A DNA stretch of 64,000 bases from Hyparrhenia diplandra (Eukaryota; Streptophyta; Magnoliopsida; Poales; Poaceae). The stretch lies in the NCBI GenBank assembly GCA_015847255.1, contig JADLZK010010441.1, positions 62,001 to 126,000 of the forward strand. The letters are read 5' to 3'. The notes beneath the pieces were generated by a model that was given only the letters and a program-made list of their open reading frames with translations, was not told where the DNA came from and made no database searches. The translations under genes and the position numbers were made by a program. This document shows, piece by piece, positions 10,859 through 22,947 of the stretch; within the stretch, counting starts at the first letter, position 1; each line of letters opens with the position of its first letter.

Positions 10859-12303
10859 GGAATTAGCAGTTCGCTTAAACTTGATTATAGCTAGACAAAT
10901 GAAGACCATGTTTTCTCTCCTTCGACGTAAAAACATGGATCTGCCCTCGCATACTTGTGTTTTCTGTCAGCCAGATTTGGAAGAATCAGTTTTGCACCTT
11001 GTGAACACCCAATAATGGCTTGGTCCAAGGCATGATAAAATCCTAGACTTAGCCAAATTTTTGGAGCCCAACAAAGACCTAAGAATAAAAAGGAGCAAAT
11101 GAAGTTCAAAGCTTGAAAATCCGGCGAAAGGTCAAGCCAGCGCTCCTAAAAACGCAACTGATGTTGGCATCCCGCTGAGCCGCGTCGGCGCGAGGGGGGC
11201 AACCGAGCGCCAACGCGTCCGGTGCCCGGTCGCGTGAGCGTCCGCGCGAGGTGATTCCGCGAGGCACTTTGGACGCGCCCAGTCGATCGACCTGGCGCGT
11301 CCTAACGCCAGCGTCCGCGCGCAGCGCTGAAAGGAAGCTCGGACTGCGTCTGTTGACCGCGTCACGGTGCATCTGACGCAGCCTGTTCGGGCGTCCCGCG
11401 CTCGCAGATCTCGAGTCAAGGTCCGAAATCGGTCATTTTGATCGGGTTTTTTGAGACCTTTTCGTAAGTGGAAACATCTCTAATGATTTCCTAAAAAAGG
11501 ATAAGACCACCCTCTTCTATATAATAAAAGGTTCATGGCCGATTTAATCCCATCTACATCCAATCGATCAAGTATCAACTCCAAACCCTAATTACCCTTT
11601 TCCAACCCCATACTCTGCTATTTGACGACGTTCACGACGAATTTCGCCGGTGTTCTAGGTGGCCTTGCCGATCCTAGAAGACCCTTCGCGTGCGCCCTCC
11701 CGACGGATCCTTCCGGAGGTCGTTCCGAAGCCCTCACGGCCGAGATCACGCTCTACATCGCCCTCACCGAACCCTAGACCGGTTTGGGTGATTACTTGGT
11801 GAGTCTTGCTGCGTTTACAGGTTGATCGCAACCTCGTGGGCGTTCAAGGCCCTCCCGGTGTGTTGGTGCGAAGACCTAGTTTCGTGTCAACACACATGCT
11901 CCTTTTAATGTCAGTTTGCTGGATGTGCTCCCCTCAGACGACGTCCTGATTGCTTTCAAAAATCATTTAGCTGTCCCCCCTTCTTTATGGAGATAATCAT
12001 GCTTATATGCTGGTCCATCTGGTGTACTCCCAATGTTGATCAAATTTTCAATGGTGTTCAACCCTCGGTGGAGAGCTGCCGTGCCGATAGAAGTTCAAAG
12101 CTGAATTATTTGCTATGGTTATTCTTAGAGCGCGTGCAAAGTACCTTCCTGGTATTAGTATTCAATGGCTAGAGTCCCTCGTGTAATTCTTATGGTTTCC
12201 TTCCTTTCCTTCTTCGTCTCTTAAACTTGTTGGGTTGAAACCTCCTTTGTTTTAATAAATAAATTTTTAGTAGGGAGGAAACCCCTCCTGTTATTACCAT
12301 CAA
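10859..12303 (+). mobile_element. 5'-truncated LINE with a nested solo LTR
   Basis: 10886-10999 encodes part of the zinc-binding reverse-transcriptase domain of plant LINEs (LLRRKNMDLPSHTCVFC). The frame resumes at 11898 with the C-terminal part (SIWCTPNVDQIFNGVQPS). The 3' UTR ends near 12303 with a short A run, after a small hairpin (GGGAGG...CCTCC). Flanks share AAACACTG (10851-10858 and 12304-12311), a probable target-site duplication. The reading frame is split by a solo LTR at 11000-11892. Confidence 0.65.
11000..11892. mobile_element. Solo LTR (893 bp) inside a LINE
   Basis: Starts TGTGAACACC and ends GTGTCAACA. Flanked by CACCT (10995-10999) and CACAT (11893-11897), a 5-bp duplication with one mismatch. 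Contains a GC-rich middle and an AT-rich TATATAATA promoter-like site near 11520. No internal region remains, which points to recombination between two LTRs. Confidence 0.75.
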
Positions 12304-12311
12304 AAACACTG

Positions 12312-12827
12312 ACCATGTTCTAGTATGAGAGAGAGATGGATGGAAAACAACGTCAACCTAGGTTCAAAAAGCCACTTCGCGGACGTCGTGGGGTCTCCTA
12401 AGCGCGGACGTGCGGGGAGATCTTCCCCATGCGCGACGACTGTCGCTGGGCGAGGATGGTGGGGCGCCTCTAGTGCGTTCCCGAGCGGATATCTCTTTCT
12501 CTATCGCACAATTGTGTTTCTTCTTAGCTTACACATATTTTGCTCCACCGTTCCAGCTGGTGCCTTGTGTTAGTGTTTTTATTTGTGGCACCTCTCGGCA
12601 GCTCGCCACAGATCTAGCACAAGTCATGTATGAACTTTCTAACTCCTCTTAATGACGTACGAGCTAAGCTCGCTTGAAAAAAAAAAAGATGGATGGAAAA
12701 AATGGTTTTGTAACTCCGAAAGATGAAACTGTAAAATGGTCCAACTGAAAACAACTTGGTCTTAAAGAGCGTTACAAAAAATAATTTTTGCAAACGGTTG
12801 TACAGTATCTAAAAACTGTTGATTATC
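12312..12827. other. Possible retroposon tail, no gene
   Basis: 12325-12652 carries weak frames. It ends near 12677-12687 in an 11-A run after an AGCTAAGCTCGCTTG segment, like the 3' tail of a retroposed sequence. No protein family recognised. Confidence 0.3.
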
Positions 12828-12841
12828 TAGAGACACTTGAG

Positions 12842-14514
12842 TTCTCATGTATTATGCAAATTATGTCGGCGTTTGGGGAAGCCACCTGAGGATCAACATG
12901 CAAAAAAAAGTACAGTTGCCGCCATTCGGTGTGCGGGTTTGGACATGGATGACATTCTCCAAAATTTTCCAGGCCAGCAGGTGGGTTTGCCCATGCAGTA
13001 CCTTGGCCTCCCACTCACCCCTTGAAAGAACTAAAATGGTCCATCTGCAATACATCCAAGATCGTGCCAAGACAAAGGTTGCAGACTGGTAGGGCAAGTT
13101 GATCAATGTAGCTAGACGTAGGGAGCTTGTACGTTCAGTTCTCAGTGTGATACCAGTGTACCTGCTCACAGTCATTAAGGCCCCCAAAACTTCCTTAAGG
13201 AGCTTGATAAACTATGTCGAAGATTCCTATGGACTGGAGACAAAGAACTCTCAGGGGGAAAGTGCAAAGTTGCCTGGGACAAAGTGAATCTCCCGCTCCC
13301 TTGCGGTGGCCTGGGGATCACTGACCTTGAAAAATCCAACAGGGCGCTAAGGCTACGATGGCTATGGTTCTCTTGGGATGAAAATGCAAGGCCCTGGAAG
13401 GGGCTGGACCTGCCGATTGACAATGATGATCTAGCCCTCTTCACGGCAGCCACAAGGGTGGATGTAGGTAATGGAAACAAGGCGTCATTCTGGTCATCCA
13501 GCTGGCTAGAGGGAAAAGCACCGGCATCCTTATACCCAACGCTTTTCAAGCACAACAAGAGGAAGAACAGGACTGTGAAGAATGCAGTCATGGATAACAA
13601 ATGGATTGCTCATGTTGATTACAATATGACCTACAGACGGCTATCGGAATTCATACAGCTATGGTGTCAACTTCAAGATGTGACCCTACTTCCAACACAA
13701 GATGACAAGATCACCTGGCTGCACACACCCAGCGGACATTACACCGCAAAATCGGCTTATCATCTACAATTCATGGGGAAGATGAAATCGCTCACTGCGG
13801 AGACAACATGGAGGACAAAAGACCCACCAAAATGCAGATTCTTCACATGGCTAATGCTCCAGAACAGGATTTGGACAGTGGCATGGCTATAGGTTAGAGG
13901 TTGGCCCAATGACTATTTTTGTCAACTTTGCTTGCGGAACTTGGAAACCACAAGCCACCTCTTCCAGGAGTGTTGCTTCTCCTGTGCTGTTTGGGACAAG
14001 GTGGCGTGTTGGATCTCAACTCCCGCTTTTCGATCACTAAATTGGACTGCCCTTCATGAAATTGATCAATGGTACTATAACCTTGCAAACAGTGGACATG
14101 GTTCAAGAAGAGATGGTGTTAGATCAATTGCGATGCTTACCATTTGGGAGCTTTGGAAAGAAAGAAACAACAGAGTTTTTAACAGAACCATTAGATCCAC
14201 TCATCAGGTCTTCATTGGCATTCAGTCAGAAGCAAGGCAATGGAATCTGGTAGGCAACAGGGGTCTTGAACTACTGCACTCACCTCCACCGGCTACTACC
14301 AGCGTGATTCCTCCTGGAATCACTTAGCTCTTAGTTTTTTCCTGCTCTCAGCTTGTAATTTCACCATTATGTAACCTGTCATAGCTTGTTTCTAGGGGTG
14401 GCATGGCAACACCATTTGGGTGCAGCCATGCAAAAAAAAAAGGGCGCATCCCACGCCTGAAACTTTGTAATTACTTATTAATGAAAGCCGGCAACGGATC
14501 TTTTGGAAAAAAAA
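12842..14514 (+). mobile_element. 5'-truncated L1-type LINE with 14-bp TSD
   Basis: The flanks TAGAGACACTTGAG (12828-12841) and TAGACACACTTGAG (14515-14528) form a 14-bp target-site duplication with one mismatch. The 3' end is an A run at 14507-14514. Inside are broken frames of LINE ORF2: the end of the reverse transcriptase (YLGLPLTP near 13008; RRELVRSVLSVIPVYLLT near 13120), then LPCGGLGITDLEKSNRALRL, and the zinc-binding domain (KCRFFTWLMLQNRIWT ... CQLCLRNLETTSHLFQECCF). Stops and frameshifts at about 13090, 13215 and 13891 make it inactive. The 5' half (endonuclease) is missing. Confidence 0.85.
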
Positions 14515-14528
14515 TAGACACACTTGAG

Positions 14529-15104
14529 TAGATGCGGTTGGTACACCTGATTCTAGAAGTTGATTCTGCTATGCTAACATAATCCTTGATATGCTGACCA
14601 TATTGTGGCAAGTTTATCCGTATTGTTTTCTTGACTATTGTCAGGAATGGCACGACAGACGGTAGACCTTTATTTATTTATTTTATTATATTTTTCTACT
14701 ACTACGGGTGTTTAGTTGCTTGTACAAGAATACAAAAAGTGCTACAGATTCACTTGTCACATCAAATCTCTTAACGAATTTTTAGAAGATTAAATGTGGG
14801 TAAATAAAAAAAAATAATACGCAGTTTGGCTGAAAAGTGCGAGACAAATCTTTTTTAAGCGTAGTTAGTCCATAGTTAGATATTAATTACCAAATACAAA
14901 ACGAAAAGAAAAGTCAAGAAATGGCAACCCAAAAAATATTTTATCAACTAAACACCCCGGAAACCCGCTTCTTGGGCTGCTTGTTTGGGCCAACTCCTGC
15001 ACGTTGCAGCCTAGCTACATGTGCAGTCACCAGACCTGTCAGCCGACCACGTAAGCCACTGAGTTGCCGACAGGTGGGGCCGCCGCCGTACAGCAACACC
15101 TCCG
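14529..15104. other. No gene seen
   Basis: AT-rich intergenic sequence (14660-14930) with possible MITE debris; no boundaries could be fixed. Confidence 0.3.
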
Positions 15105-15893
15105 TACGTCAAGGATCACGTGGAGTCGGGGGCAACGACTGCACTCTAAAGTCGGTGCATCTGTGCCGTTCGTTGCCATCCAAAGGACTATATTCGTCAG
15201 GCTACCACACGGGAGTCAGTCAAGCAGCCCATCAGCCCATCTAGAGCCCACGACACGGATGTTAGAGCGTGTCTTCCTCGTCGTGTATCTTCTTCGGCGA
15301 GTGGCGACTCGGTCCCTTCCCATGGCTGCTGTCTTCCTCGCCGCTCGCCCGGCGTGCCAGCGGTTGCTCTCCCACAACCGGGTGGCCGCGTCGCTGCAGC
15401 TCGCCCGTGCGCCTGCATCGAGCTGCCATCGCAGCCCCTTGCACCCAATTAATACTAAACCAAGACTGGGTTATGCAACAGCATGCACGTCCAGCCACAG
15501 CTCAGCCTCCTTGCCGCCATTGCTGCAGAACTGGTGAGCATGGGACGAGATGAGGATGGAGAGAGAGAAGACAGGAGAAACCACCCGCTGCGCTGCTCGT
15601 CTCAGGCTCATCACAAAGTCAGCACTGGATGCACTGCCGCCGAAGGCCGCCGGCGACAGGCCGGTCGAGGCCGAGCTAGAGGAGAAACATATACTGGCGG
15701 TCGACGATAACTCCGATCGAAGAGCACATGCATCTTGCGTCAAAAAAAGACAGCAAGAACGTTGTGCTTTTGTTGGGCCAAAAGCCCAGCGCAGGGGAGC
15801 CGGTTGTGCCGTTCGATCTCAGTGAACGGTGGGATGCTCCTGACTTTAGAGTGCAGTCGCTGGCCCCGACTGCAGGGGATCTCATTCCCCGCG
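15105..15893. mobile_element. Pack-MULE-like element with captured gene pieces
   Basis: The ends are imperfect inverted repeats: about 15108-15170 pairs with the reverse complement of about 15825-15890. They share the core CGACTGCACTCTAAAGTC and a GTCGGGG block just outside it. The GC-rich interior differs from the AT-rich flanks. A frame at 15550-15825 contains ELEEKHILAVDDNSDRR, like the phospho-acceptor start of plant type-A response regulators (usual form VLAVDDSSVDR). No transposase is present. The 9-bp target duplication could not be fixed, so the superfamily is inferred. Confidence 0.5.
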
Positions 15894-16985
15894 ATAACCA
15901 TGCCCGCGCGCGGCGGCGGCGGCCGCAGGACAAATTTCACCTAACGACCTTGCGCTCCAGTGTTTTCTTGGTTCAGATGAGTTGTTTTTTTTTTTTTTGG
16001 TGTGTGTTACACACTTGCATGAGTTGGGTAGCAATGCGTCCCACCCCCAAAGCCCCCTTATAATTTAGTAAAAGGGGAATAATTTCAAATTGAGTTTTGT
16101 TGTAGCAACCTGTTTCGTGTAGGGTCATATCACAGTTAAGATTTTTTTTACCATCACAGTTAAGATTGTTAACTATATGGGTGTGTCAGTGTTATAGTCG
16201 CTTGGAAATAACGTGAACCCTCCATTTCATTTGATTCTATGATAGGAGGAACTGTGGGAGGAACTTTTGTGTCCGAACAAAAAAAAAATCACATAACTAA
16301 TTTGTAATTAAATTAGAAGGGTATAACAGTATTTTGTCTAAGGTGCTCCACCTGCAGCGCAAGTAGATCCTGCAGCCCAGCCGAAGGAGATCCTGCACAA
16401 TCGTCGAAGGATGTCCTGTACCTGCAGCTGCAGATTTATGAAACACAAGTGTACATGATGATTCATTCGCTAATCATAAGCAAACCAATAATTGATTTGT
16501 GCCTCGACTAGCCTTTTGGCTCCAACGCCTCTAGCAGCAAAAAATGTTGTGGATTCTCGGCAGGTGGTGACAATGTGTGCTTGTTCAGGGAATGAATGGA
16601 GGGGAAGCACGAACTACGAACTGTTGTTCAGGGATGCAGGTAATTCCCAGCCGAAGGAGATCCTGTTTGTTCAGGGAAACCATGAACGACGTGCGCTTGA
16701 CTGTCGGGGTTGCCGGTACACGATACTGACGTGCGCTTGACTGTCGGTCTCTAATGGTGATGGGGAGGGGCGGCTATGGGGAGGGCGGCGAATGATCGGC
16801 GCAGCGGCTGGAACCGTAGGGGAGCAGACGAGCAGTTAGTGGATTCTGGAATTGGATACGGATGTAAGAAGATATATACTTAGCAAAAGTACCAAACTGC
16901 CCCTAATTAAAGTTAAGAGTAGGAACCGGCTCAAACACAAACTAACGGCGGTGGTTGCTCGGGGTGGTTCCTCTCGAGCACCATG
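15894..16985. other. No gene; short direct repeats
   Basis: Contains two copies of CAGCCGAAGGAGATCCTG (about 16378 and 16649) and two of ACGTGCGCTTGACTGTCGG (about 16690 and 16729). No coding frame recognised. Confidence 0.4.
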
Positions 16986-16989
16986 AAAA

Positions 16990-17337
16990 GTCTCTTTATA
17001 TAATAGCTAAGCATATGCTTTAAAGGAAGGTTTATTGCTGGCTCAACATGTTGTTGCAATAGAATTATGGTCCAATCGGACTGTACAGAAGTGGTAGATA
17101 TCATGAAGAATGATGGGTTCACGGCAAATTCGCCAGCGGCAATTTATGATGACTGCTGGAGGATTTGGTCGGGTTTTGACATGATTTTCATCGATCACTG
17201 CTATAGGGAAGCAAATCAAGTGGCGGTTGAAGAACTCTTGTACTTGGGATGATGATCCCCTAGCTTTATTGCTCAATACCTTGTAAACGATGTGACTATT
17301 TGATCAATAAAGTACATAACTTGGTTTCAAAAAGTTT
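16990..17337 (+). mobile_element. RNase H-domain relic (LINE or RVT_3 type)
   Basis: The frame around 17005-17252 reads YALKEGLLLAQH, then VQSDCTEVVDIMK, then DCWRIWSGFDMIFIDHCYRE ANQVA. This is the order and spacing of the plant RNase H-like domain, in which the Asp in QSDC is a catalytic-type residue. A polyadenylation-type AATAAA lies at 17307. Upstream coding sequence is absent, so this is a 3' fragment. Confidence 0.6.
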
Positions 17338-17733
17338 ACCTTAAAAAAAGATTCATAATGTAATATTCTGTGTGCTGATTCCTCAGCCAACAAGTAATGA
17401 AAGTCCCGGAGTTCAAAAGAAAATAAAGATCCATGAGTGATAGTGAACTGGTTTGTGATACTATTAAATTATTATTGCCATTGTTTTTACCAATGGTCAC
17501 TACTAACAGATTTGTCGTTAATGTTTAGTTTCCTAGAGTTTAGTTTAACATGAATTAAACAAAAAGAGTTTAGTTTACCTTGGGCCGCAAGAGCCTGAGA
17601 CCAGCCGAATGTCAGCATATTATTATGGGCTCGATGAGGCCGATTGGTAAGAATGGGAATGGTGGCCCGACTAACAAGCATGGCCCGTTAGAAACCTTGC
17701 AAAACCTTGCAAAGAAGAAGGCCTTCAAAAGTA

Positions 17734-17793
17734 GACTGAGATCAAAACCAGATGCCTTAATTTGACTGAGATCAAAACCAGATGCCTTAATTT
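17734..17793. repeat. 30-bp perfect tandem duplication
   Basis: GACTGAGATCAAAACCAGAT plus ten further bases, repeated twice exactly at period 30. Unit 2 has a single diverged version (near 22050). Confidence 0.95.
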
Positions 17794-17946
17794 GAGGTCT
17801 CTCGTTAGAATTATTTTTACATCACGCAATATATATAGTTCCCTTACATAAGGAGTAACTTGTTGTGACCCAACAGAAAAAAAAAGTAACTTGTTAAGTT
17901 GGTTTTGTATAAAGGCCTATTTGGATATTTATAGCTAGTACTAGAT

Positions 17947-18468
17947 TTTTTTTAGATAATGGATACAGTATCCGGCCTCTACGTCCAGAGACATACACAA
18001 CCCAATTATTACAGAGTTTATGAAAAACGACCGACAGGTGCTCAAAGATAAGAAAAAAGAACTAGCACAGCCTATATAAGTACTTCCAACCACCGTTAGC
18101 TTGTTGTAAGGAGACCATCTCAATTTTGGTGCTCAACGATGATAGAAAGTTCTTGTTGTGTTTGTCACGCTGCAGGTGTGCCCAGAAACGTAACCAATAT
18201 GTTCCCCTAAAAATAACCTGTAGAATAGAGTTATATTTAATTCTATTAAAAATGATATCATTCCGGGTGTTCTAGATGGCCTAGCATATAGCAGCAACCC
18301 CAACCCAAATCATATCCCTAATCTTAGTATTCTGATTAGAGAGTCAAGAACCAAATAAATGTCTAATAGATCTGGGTTGAGTTAAACCTGTAGCAAGATA
18401 CACCATCCTTCATACCAATTTAACATAATGACAATTCAAGAAAAGATGTTGGATTAATTCATCCAATG
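17947..18468 (-). mobile_element. Retroposon (non-LTR), antisense, 13-bp TSD
   Basis: Flanked by GCTAGTACTAGAT (17934-17946 and about 18469-18481). The plus strand begins with a T run, so on the minus strand it ends in ...ATCCATTATCT followed by A's. The corresponding place in unit 2 of the duplication (about 22188) lacks it, which supports insertion. It shares its 3' end with the 61-bp retroposon at 37143. No ORF of note; a truncated LINE or SINE. Confidence 0.75.
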
Positions 18469-20068
18469 GCTAGTACTAGATGGGTCTGAAGATATCTATT
18501 AGCCTCCTGCTTAGAATCTTGGATGAGCTATATAACTAAAAGTTAGCTAGCTAACAATTCGTCCCAAATGCATCTAAACATGGCTTAAACTGGAATTTGA
18601 AGGGTATAATGTAAAGGTCACAAAATAAGGTTTTGGATGTTCCACGGAAAATATAGTTCGGAGCATAATAAACTCATTTCCTCCTAATAACTTTTTCTCA
18701 AAACGAGGCCTAGTAACTTTTTCCTTCTTGAGGTTACCGGTTCCTAAGCCTTGTGTGCAGATCAGGCACATTCGGTTCTGTAAAATGGCAAACTAATTAT
18801 GCCTAATAAGACGACATTACACGAGTCTGATAGCTACGTATCATATAGTTTCCTGCGCAAGTAGCGTATTACGCCGATTAAAACGAAGTAGCTCCTGAAA
18901 ATGCTTACTAATCAGTATGAATCTGTTCTAGACTGACACCGATCAATGCCACTTGTTGTTGTAGCCTAGTAGTCCCCTCCAGGCCGGGGCTCAGCTAACG
19001 CAACTTGAGCATGTAAAATTGTCGTGCCAAATGTTTGGCTGTACCGGCTCCGATTCATACTCTGCAGGCGACGAAGATACAACATGTCCAAACAAATAAA
19101 TTAAAGATAATACGAGTTCCAACTGCGTATAGACAAATAAATTTACCTTAAAAAAGATTCTTAATGCAACATTTGTGTGTGCTGATTCCTCAGCCAACAA
19201 GTAATAAAAGTCCCGGAGTTCAAAAACAAGAGTGATGGTGAATTGGTTTCTGAACCATCTCCTTTCTTAGTGCCGAAGTCGATGCAGTCAGGAGCCGACG
19301 GGCGAGACACTCCCGGTTTGCCACGCCGGAAATGCCTCGGGGGGACGACATGTAAAGCTTTTTGCATGATTAAGAAAAAAAAAACTAGTTTGTGATATTA
19401 TTAAATTATTGCAATTGTTTCTACCGATGGTCATTAGTAACAGATTTGTCGTTAATGTTTATTTTTCTAGAATTTAGTTTAACATGAATTCAAAACAAAA
19501 AGAGTTTAGTTTAACTTGGGCCGCAAGAGCCCGAGACCAGCCAAATGTCAGCATTTTATTATGGGCTCGGTGAGGCCGGTTGGTAGGAATAGGAATGGCG
19601 GCCCGACTAACAAGCATGGCTCGTTAGAAACCTTGCAGAGCGTTGAGCTCTTTTGTGTCGCACTCCATAAACGTAGGTCCTTAGCGTTAGAGCAATTCAA
19701 AATGAGTTTATATTAGAGCCCTGAAAAACAAATTTAAGGTTAGAGAAAAAAAGAACTTCAACAGGGTCTCTATTAGCCCCCCCCTCCCTCCCTTCATTTG
19801 TAGGGTGCCCACATTAAGCCCTCAAATGACGATTTTGATTGTTTTGCTCCCTGCAACTATGTAGAACTGTGTCCGTCTGTTCGCATCCGATGTCGTGTTG
19901 CCTCCTCTCCAGTTGGCGGAGCGAGAAATTATACTTAGGGGGGGCCGACCAAAATCAACATGTGAAAACTAAGTGCAACTCAACTCGTTAGATCCTTATG
20001 GTGACTGTTCGGGTTAGTTTATTGACATCAACGGATGCTAGCAATTTCTTATATGTATCCTAGGTATT

Positions 20069-21866
20069 TTTTTCAGTGATAAGTGACTTGCCCGTTGATA
20101 GAAGACGTCTAGGGTGACTTTGTAAGTCTTGAGTACCAACTCTGTATTTTAGTGATGATGATTTATATAACCTAGTTGTGTTTTATATTCTTATATTATC
20201 TAGAAGATATTATAAGACAAAATTTTATATAATCTCACTCTTAATATAAATAAAAAGTATTAAATTATGTGAGCTGGAAAATCTATTCGACAAACTTGCT
20301 CACGGCTGCTCAAAAACAAACGAGAACAAGAACAATATTTTTTTTTTTTTGTGCTTTTCATCAATATATTAGTAGTTATTTATCTCGACGCTATAAAAAG
20401 GAAAGCTAAAAATAGGAAAATAAAAAGCAACTTGCCATCACGAACAAAAGACTTGGTCAGGAGGAAATTTTTCAATCAAACTCAATGCTATTAGAAAGGA
20501 ACAATTATAGATTATAAGTAATTTACTTTTTTTTGTTGTGCAATGTTAGGGGGCATGCCCCCCCCCACCACCACAAAGCTCCCTGTCAACCTGTTGAATT
20601 TTTCATCCTCCTCCCCTTGCTATGTTGTTATGTTGTTCCTTGAGTCGTCCGCCCAAAAACCCGGCTATTAAATAGCCAATCAGCTCTAACACTGTCGCCG
20701 AGCCTTGCATTATCAATGCAAGAATTAACAATCTGCATGGATAGAATACAATAACAATGTTATTAATTACAAGAGTACCAAAGAGCTATAAGGGCACTCA
20801 CAATGCAGACTCTACCATAGAGTCTGCATTTTTTATTACCATCATATTTATTGCACTTTGCTGATGTGGCGCTGATGTGACAGTATATTTATGGAAGAGA
20901 AAGGGAGAAAAAACAAGACTCCAAGTCTTATTTGGACTCCAAATCCACGTTACCCAAGATAATAAATAGTTTTAGACTATATGGTAGAGTCCGCATTGTG
21001 AGTGCTCTAATGAACAAGACAGAATCTTACCTTGCGTCCGTGGTGGTGTGGGTGTGGGTACAGTGAAAGGTATGGACAAGGCAATTTATGAATACACCCA
21101 TTTCAATACTCGGTGACGCGAAGGCCAGGATAATTGTGTCTAGAATGCAGACTGCAATGCGTCGGAAAGGCTTCGCGCCCTGAGCTGGTGGTCATCCGGT
21201 TAGCGAGAAAACATGGCACAATGGCTGCAACAGCCACATAGGCCCGTGTTATCGCCGTCTCCAACCGTGCAGTTCTTGGCTAGAAAACAGACGATCCGCA
21301 ATTGGCAAGGGAGGAGGATGAAAAATTCAACAGGCTGACAGGGGAGCTTTTTGGGGGGGAGGCATGGCGGGCCAAGCCCCCCTAACATTGCACAACAAAA
21401 AGTAAATTACTTATAATCTATAATTGTTCCTTTCTAATAGCATTGAGCTTGGATTGAAAAAATTCCTCGTGACCAAGTCTTTTTTGTTCGTGATGGCAAG
21501 TTACTTTTTTCTTTTCCTATTTTTATCTTTCTTTTTTATAGCGTCGAGATAAATAACTACTAATATATTGATGAGAAGCACAAAAAAAAAAAAATATTGT
21601 TCTTGTTCTCTTTTGTTTTTGAGCAGCCGTGAGCAAGTTTGTCGAATAGATTTTTCCAGCTCACATAATTTAATACTTTTTATTTATATTAAGAGTGAGA
21701 TTATATAAAATTCTTGTCTTATAATATTTTCTAGATAATATAAGAATATAAAAACACAACTAGGTTATATAAATCATCGTCACTAAAATACAGAGTTGGT
21801 ACTCAAGACTTACAAAGTCACCCTAGAGGCGTCTTCTATCAACGGGCAAGTCACTTATCACTGAAA
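20069..21866. repeat. Long inverted repeat (about 555-bp arms)
   Basis: 20069-20620 is the inverted complement of 21305-21866, with small indels; the spacer is about 680 bp. The arms include a poly-T/poly-A tract (20338-20351 and 21581-21593) and a G/C run near 20560. It could be a foldback transposon or two inverted copies of one element; no transposase is visible. A transcript across it would form a long hairpin. Confidence 0.8.
20792..21007. mobile_element. Tourist-like (PIF/Harbinger) MITE, 216 bp
   Basis: Terminal inverted repeats GGGCACTCACAATGCAGAC and its near-complement GTCCGCATTGTGAGTGCTC, flanked by TAA on both sides (20789-20791, 21008-21010). It lies in the spacer of the long inverted repeat, so it inserted there. 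Confidence 0.9.
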
Positions 21867-22947
21867 ATGAGTTGTATGTTGCTATCTAATAACCAACTTC
21901 CGAATGTTGTTATGTTGTTCCCATATTTCTATGGCTCAAAACGATTAGAACTTCTAGAGAGAAAATAAGGAGTGGGTCCTGTTTAGCAGTGTGTATTGGA
22001 ACATATTTGAGGACTTTGCTAGTTCGGCAAAAACAAGTAAGCATAGTGAGACCTCAGATGAAAACCAGGGGGCCTATTTGAGGGTTCTCGTTAGAGTTGT
22101 TTTTACATCACGCAACATATATAGATCACTTATATGCTAACTTGTTAAGATGGTTTTGTGTAAAGGCCTACTTGGATCATTTACGGCTAGTTACAAGACA
22201 GGTCTAAAAATTAGCCCAAATATCTGGAATTCACCAGCTAGTTGTTAACTGGTCAACGACTAGATTAACAAACTATCTTATCTATTAGCCCGTCTGCTTC
22301 GATGGGCTATAACTAAAAGTTAGCTAGCTAACAATTCGTTCTAAAACATGCCTTAGATTATTGGAATTTGAAGGATATAATGTAAAGATCACAAAATAAG
22401 GTTTTGTATATTCCACGGAAAATATAGTTCGGAGCATAATAAACCCATTTTCTCCTATACTGCTGTAATACGTCAGGACTATATATTGGAGGGATTATTT
22501 TGTTCTCTTAAACGAGGTCTAGTAACTTTTTTTCGTCTTGAAGTTACCGGTTCCTAAGCCTTGTGTGCAGATCAGGCACATTCGGTTCTGTAAAATGGCA
22601 AACTAATTATGCCTAATAAGACGACATTACACGAGTCTGATAGCTACGTATCATATAGTTTCCTGCGCAAGTAGCGTATTACGCCGATTAAAACGAAGTA
22701 GTTTCCTGAAAATGCTTACTAATCAGTATGAATCTGTTCTAGACTGACACTGATCAATGCCATTTGTTGTAGCCTAGTAGTCTCCACCAGGCCGGGGCTC
22801 AGCTAACGCAACTTGATCATGTAAAATTGTCGTGCCAAATGTTTGGCTGTACCGGCTCCGATTCATACTCTGCCGGCGACGAAGATACAACATGTCCAAT
22901 AAATTAAAGATAATACGAGTTCCAACTGCGTATAGACAAATAAATTT

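Larger units (their letters stand above)
17338..19144. repeat. Tandem segmental duplication, unit 1
   Basis: Matches 19145-22947 from end to end: the start, the middle (17460-17700 against 19385-19640) and the end (18595-19144 against 22370-22947). The junction at 19144 is head to tail. Unit 1 additionally holds a retroposon (17947-18468) and a perfect 30-bp tandem duplication (17734-17763 and 17764-17793). No gene is recognised in it. Confidence 0.85.
19145..22947. repeat. Tandem segmental duplication, unit 2
   Basis: Second, downstream copy of unit 1, disrupted by about 2.4 kb of inserted sequence (about 19640-22048). The last 580 bp (22370-22947) are especially close to 18595-19144. Confidence 0.85.
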
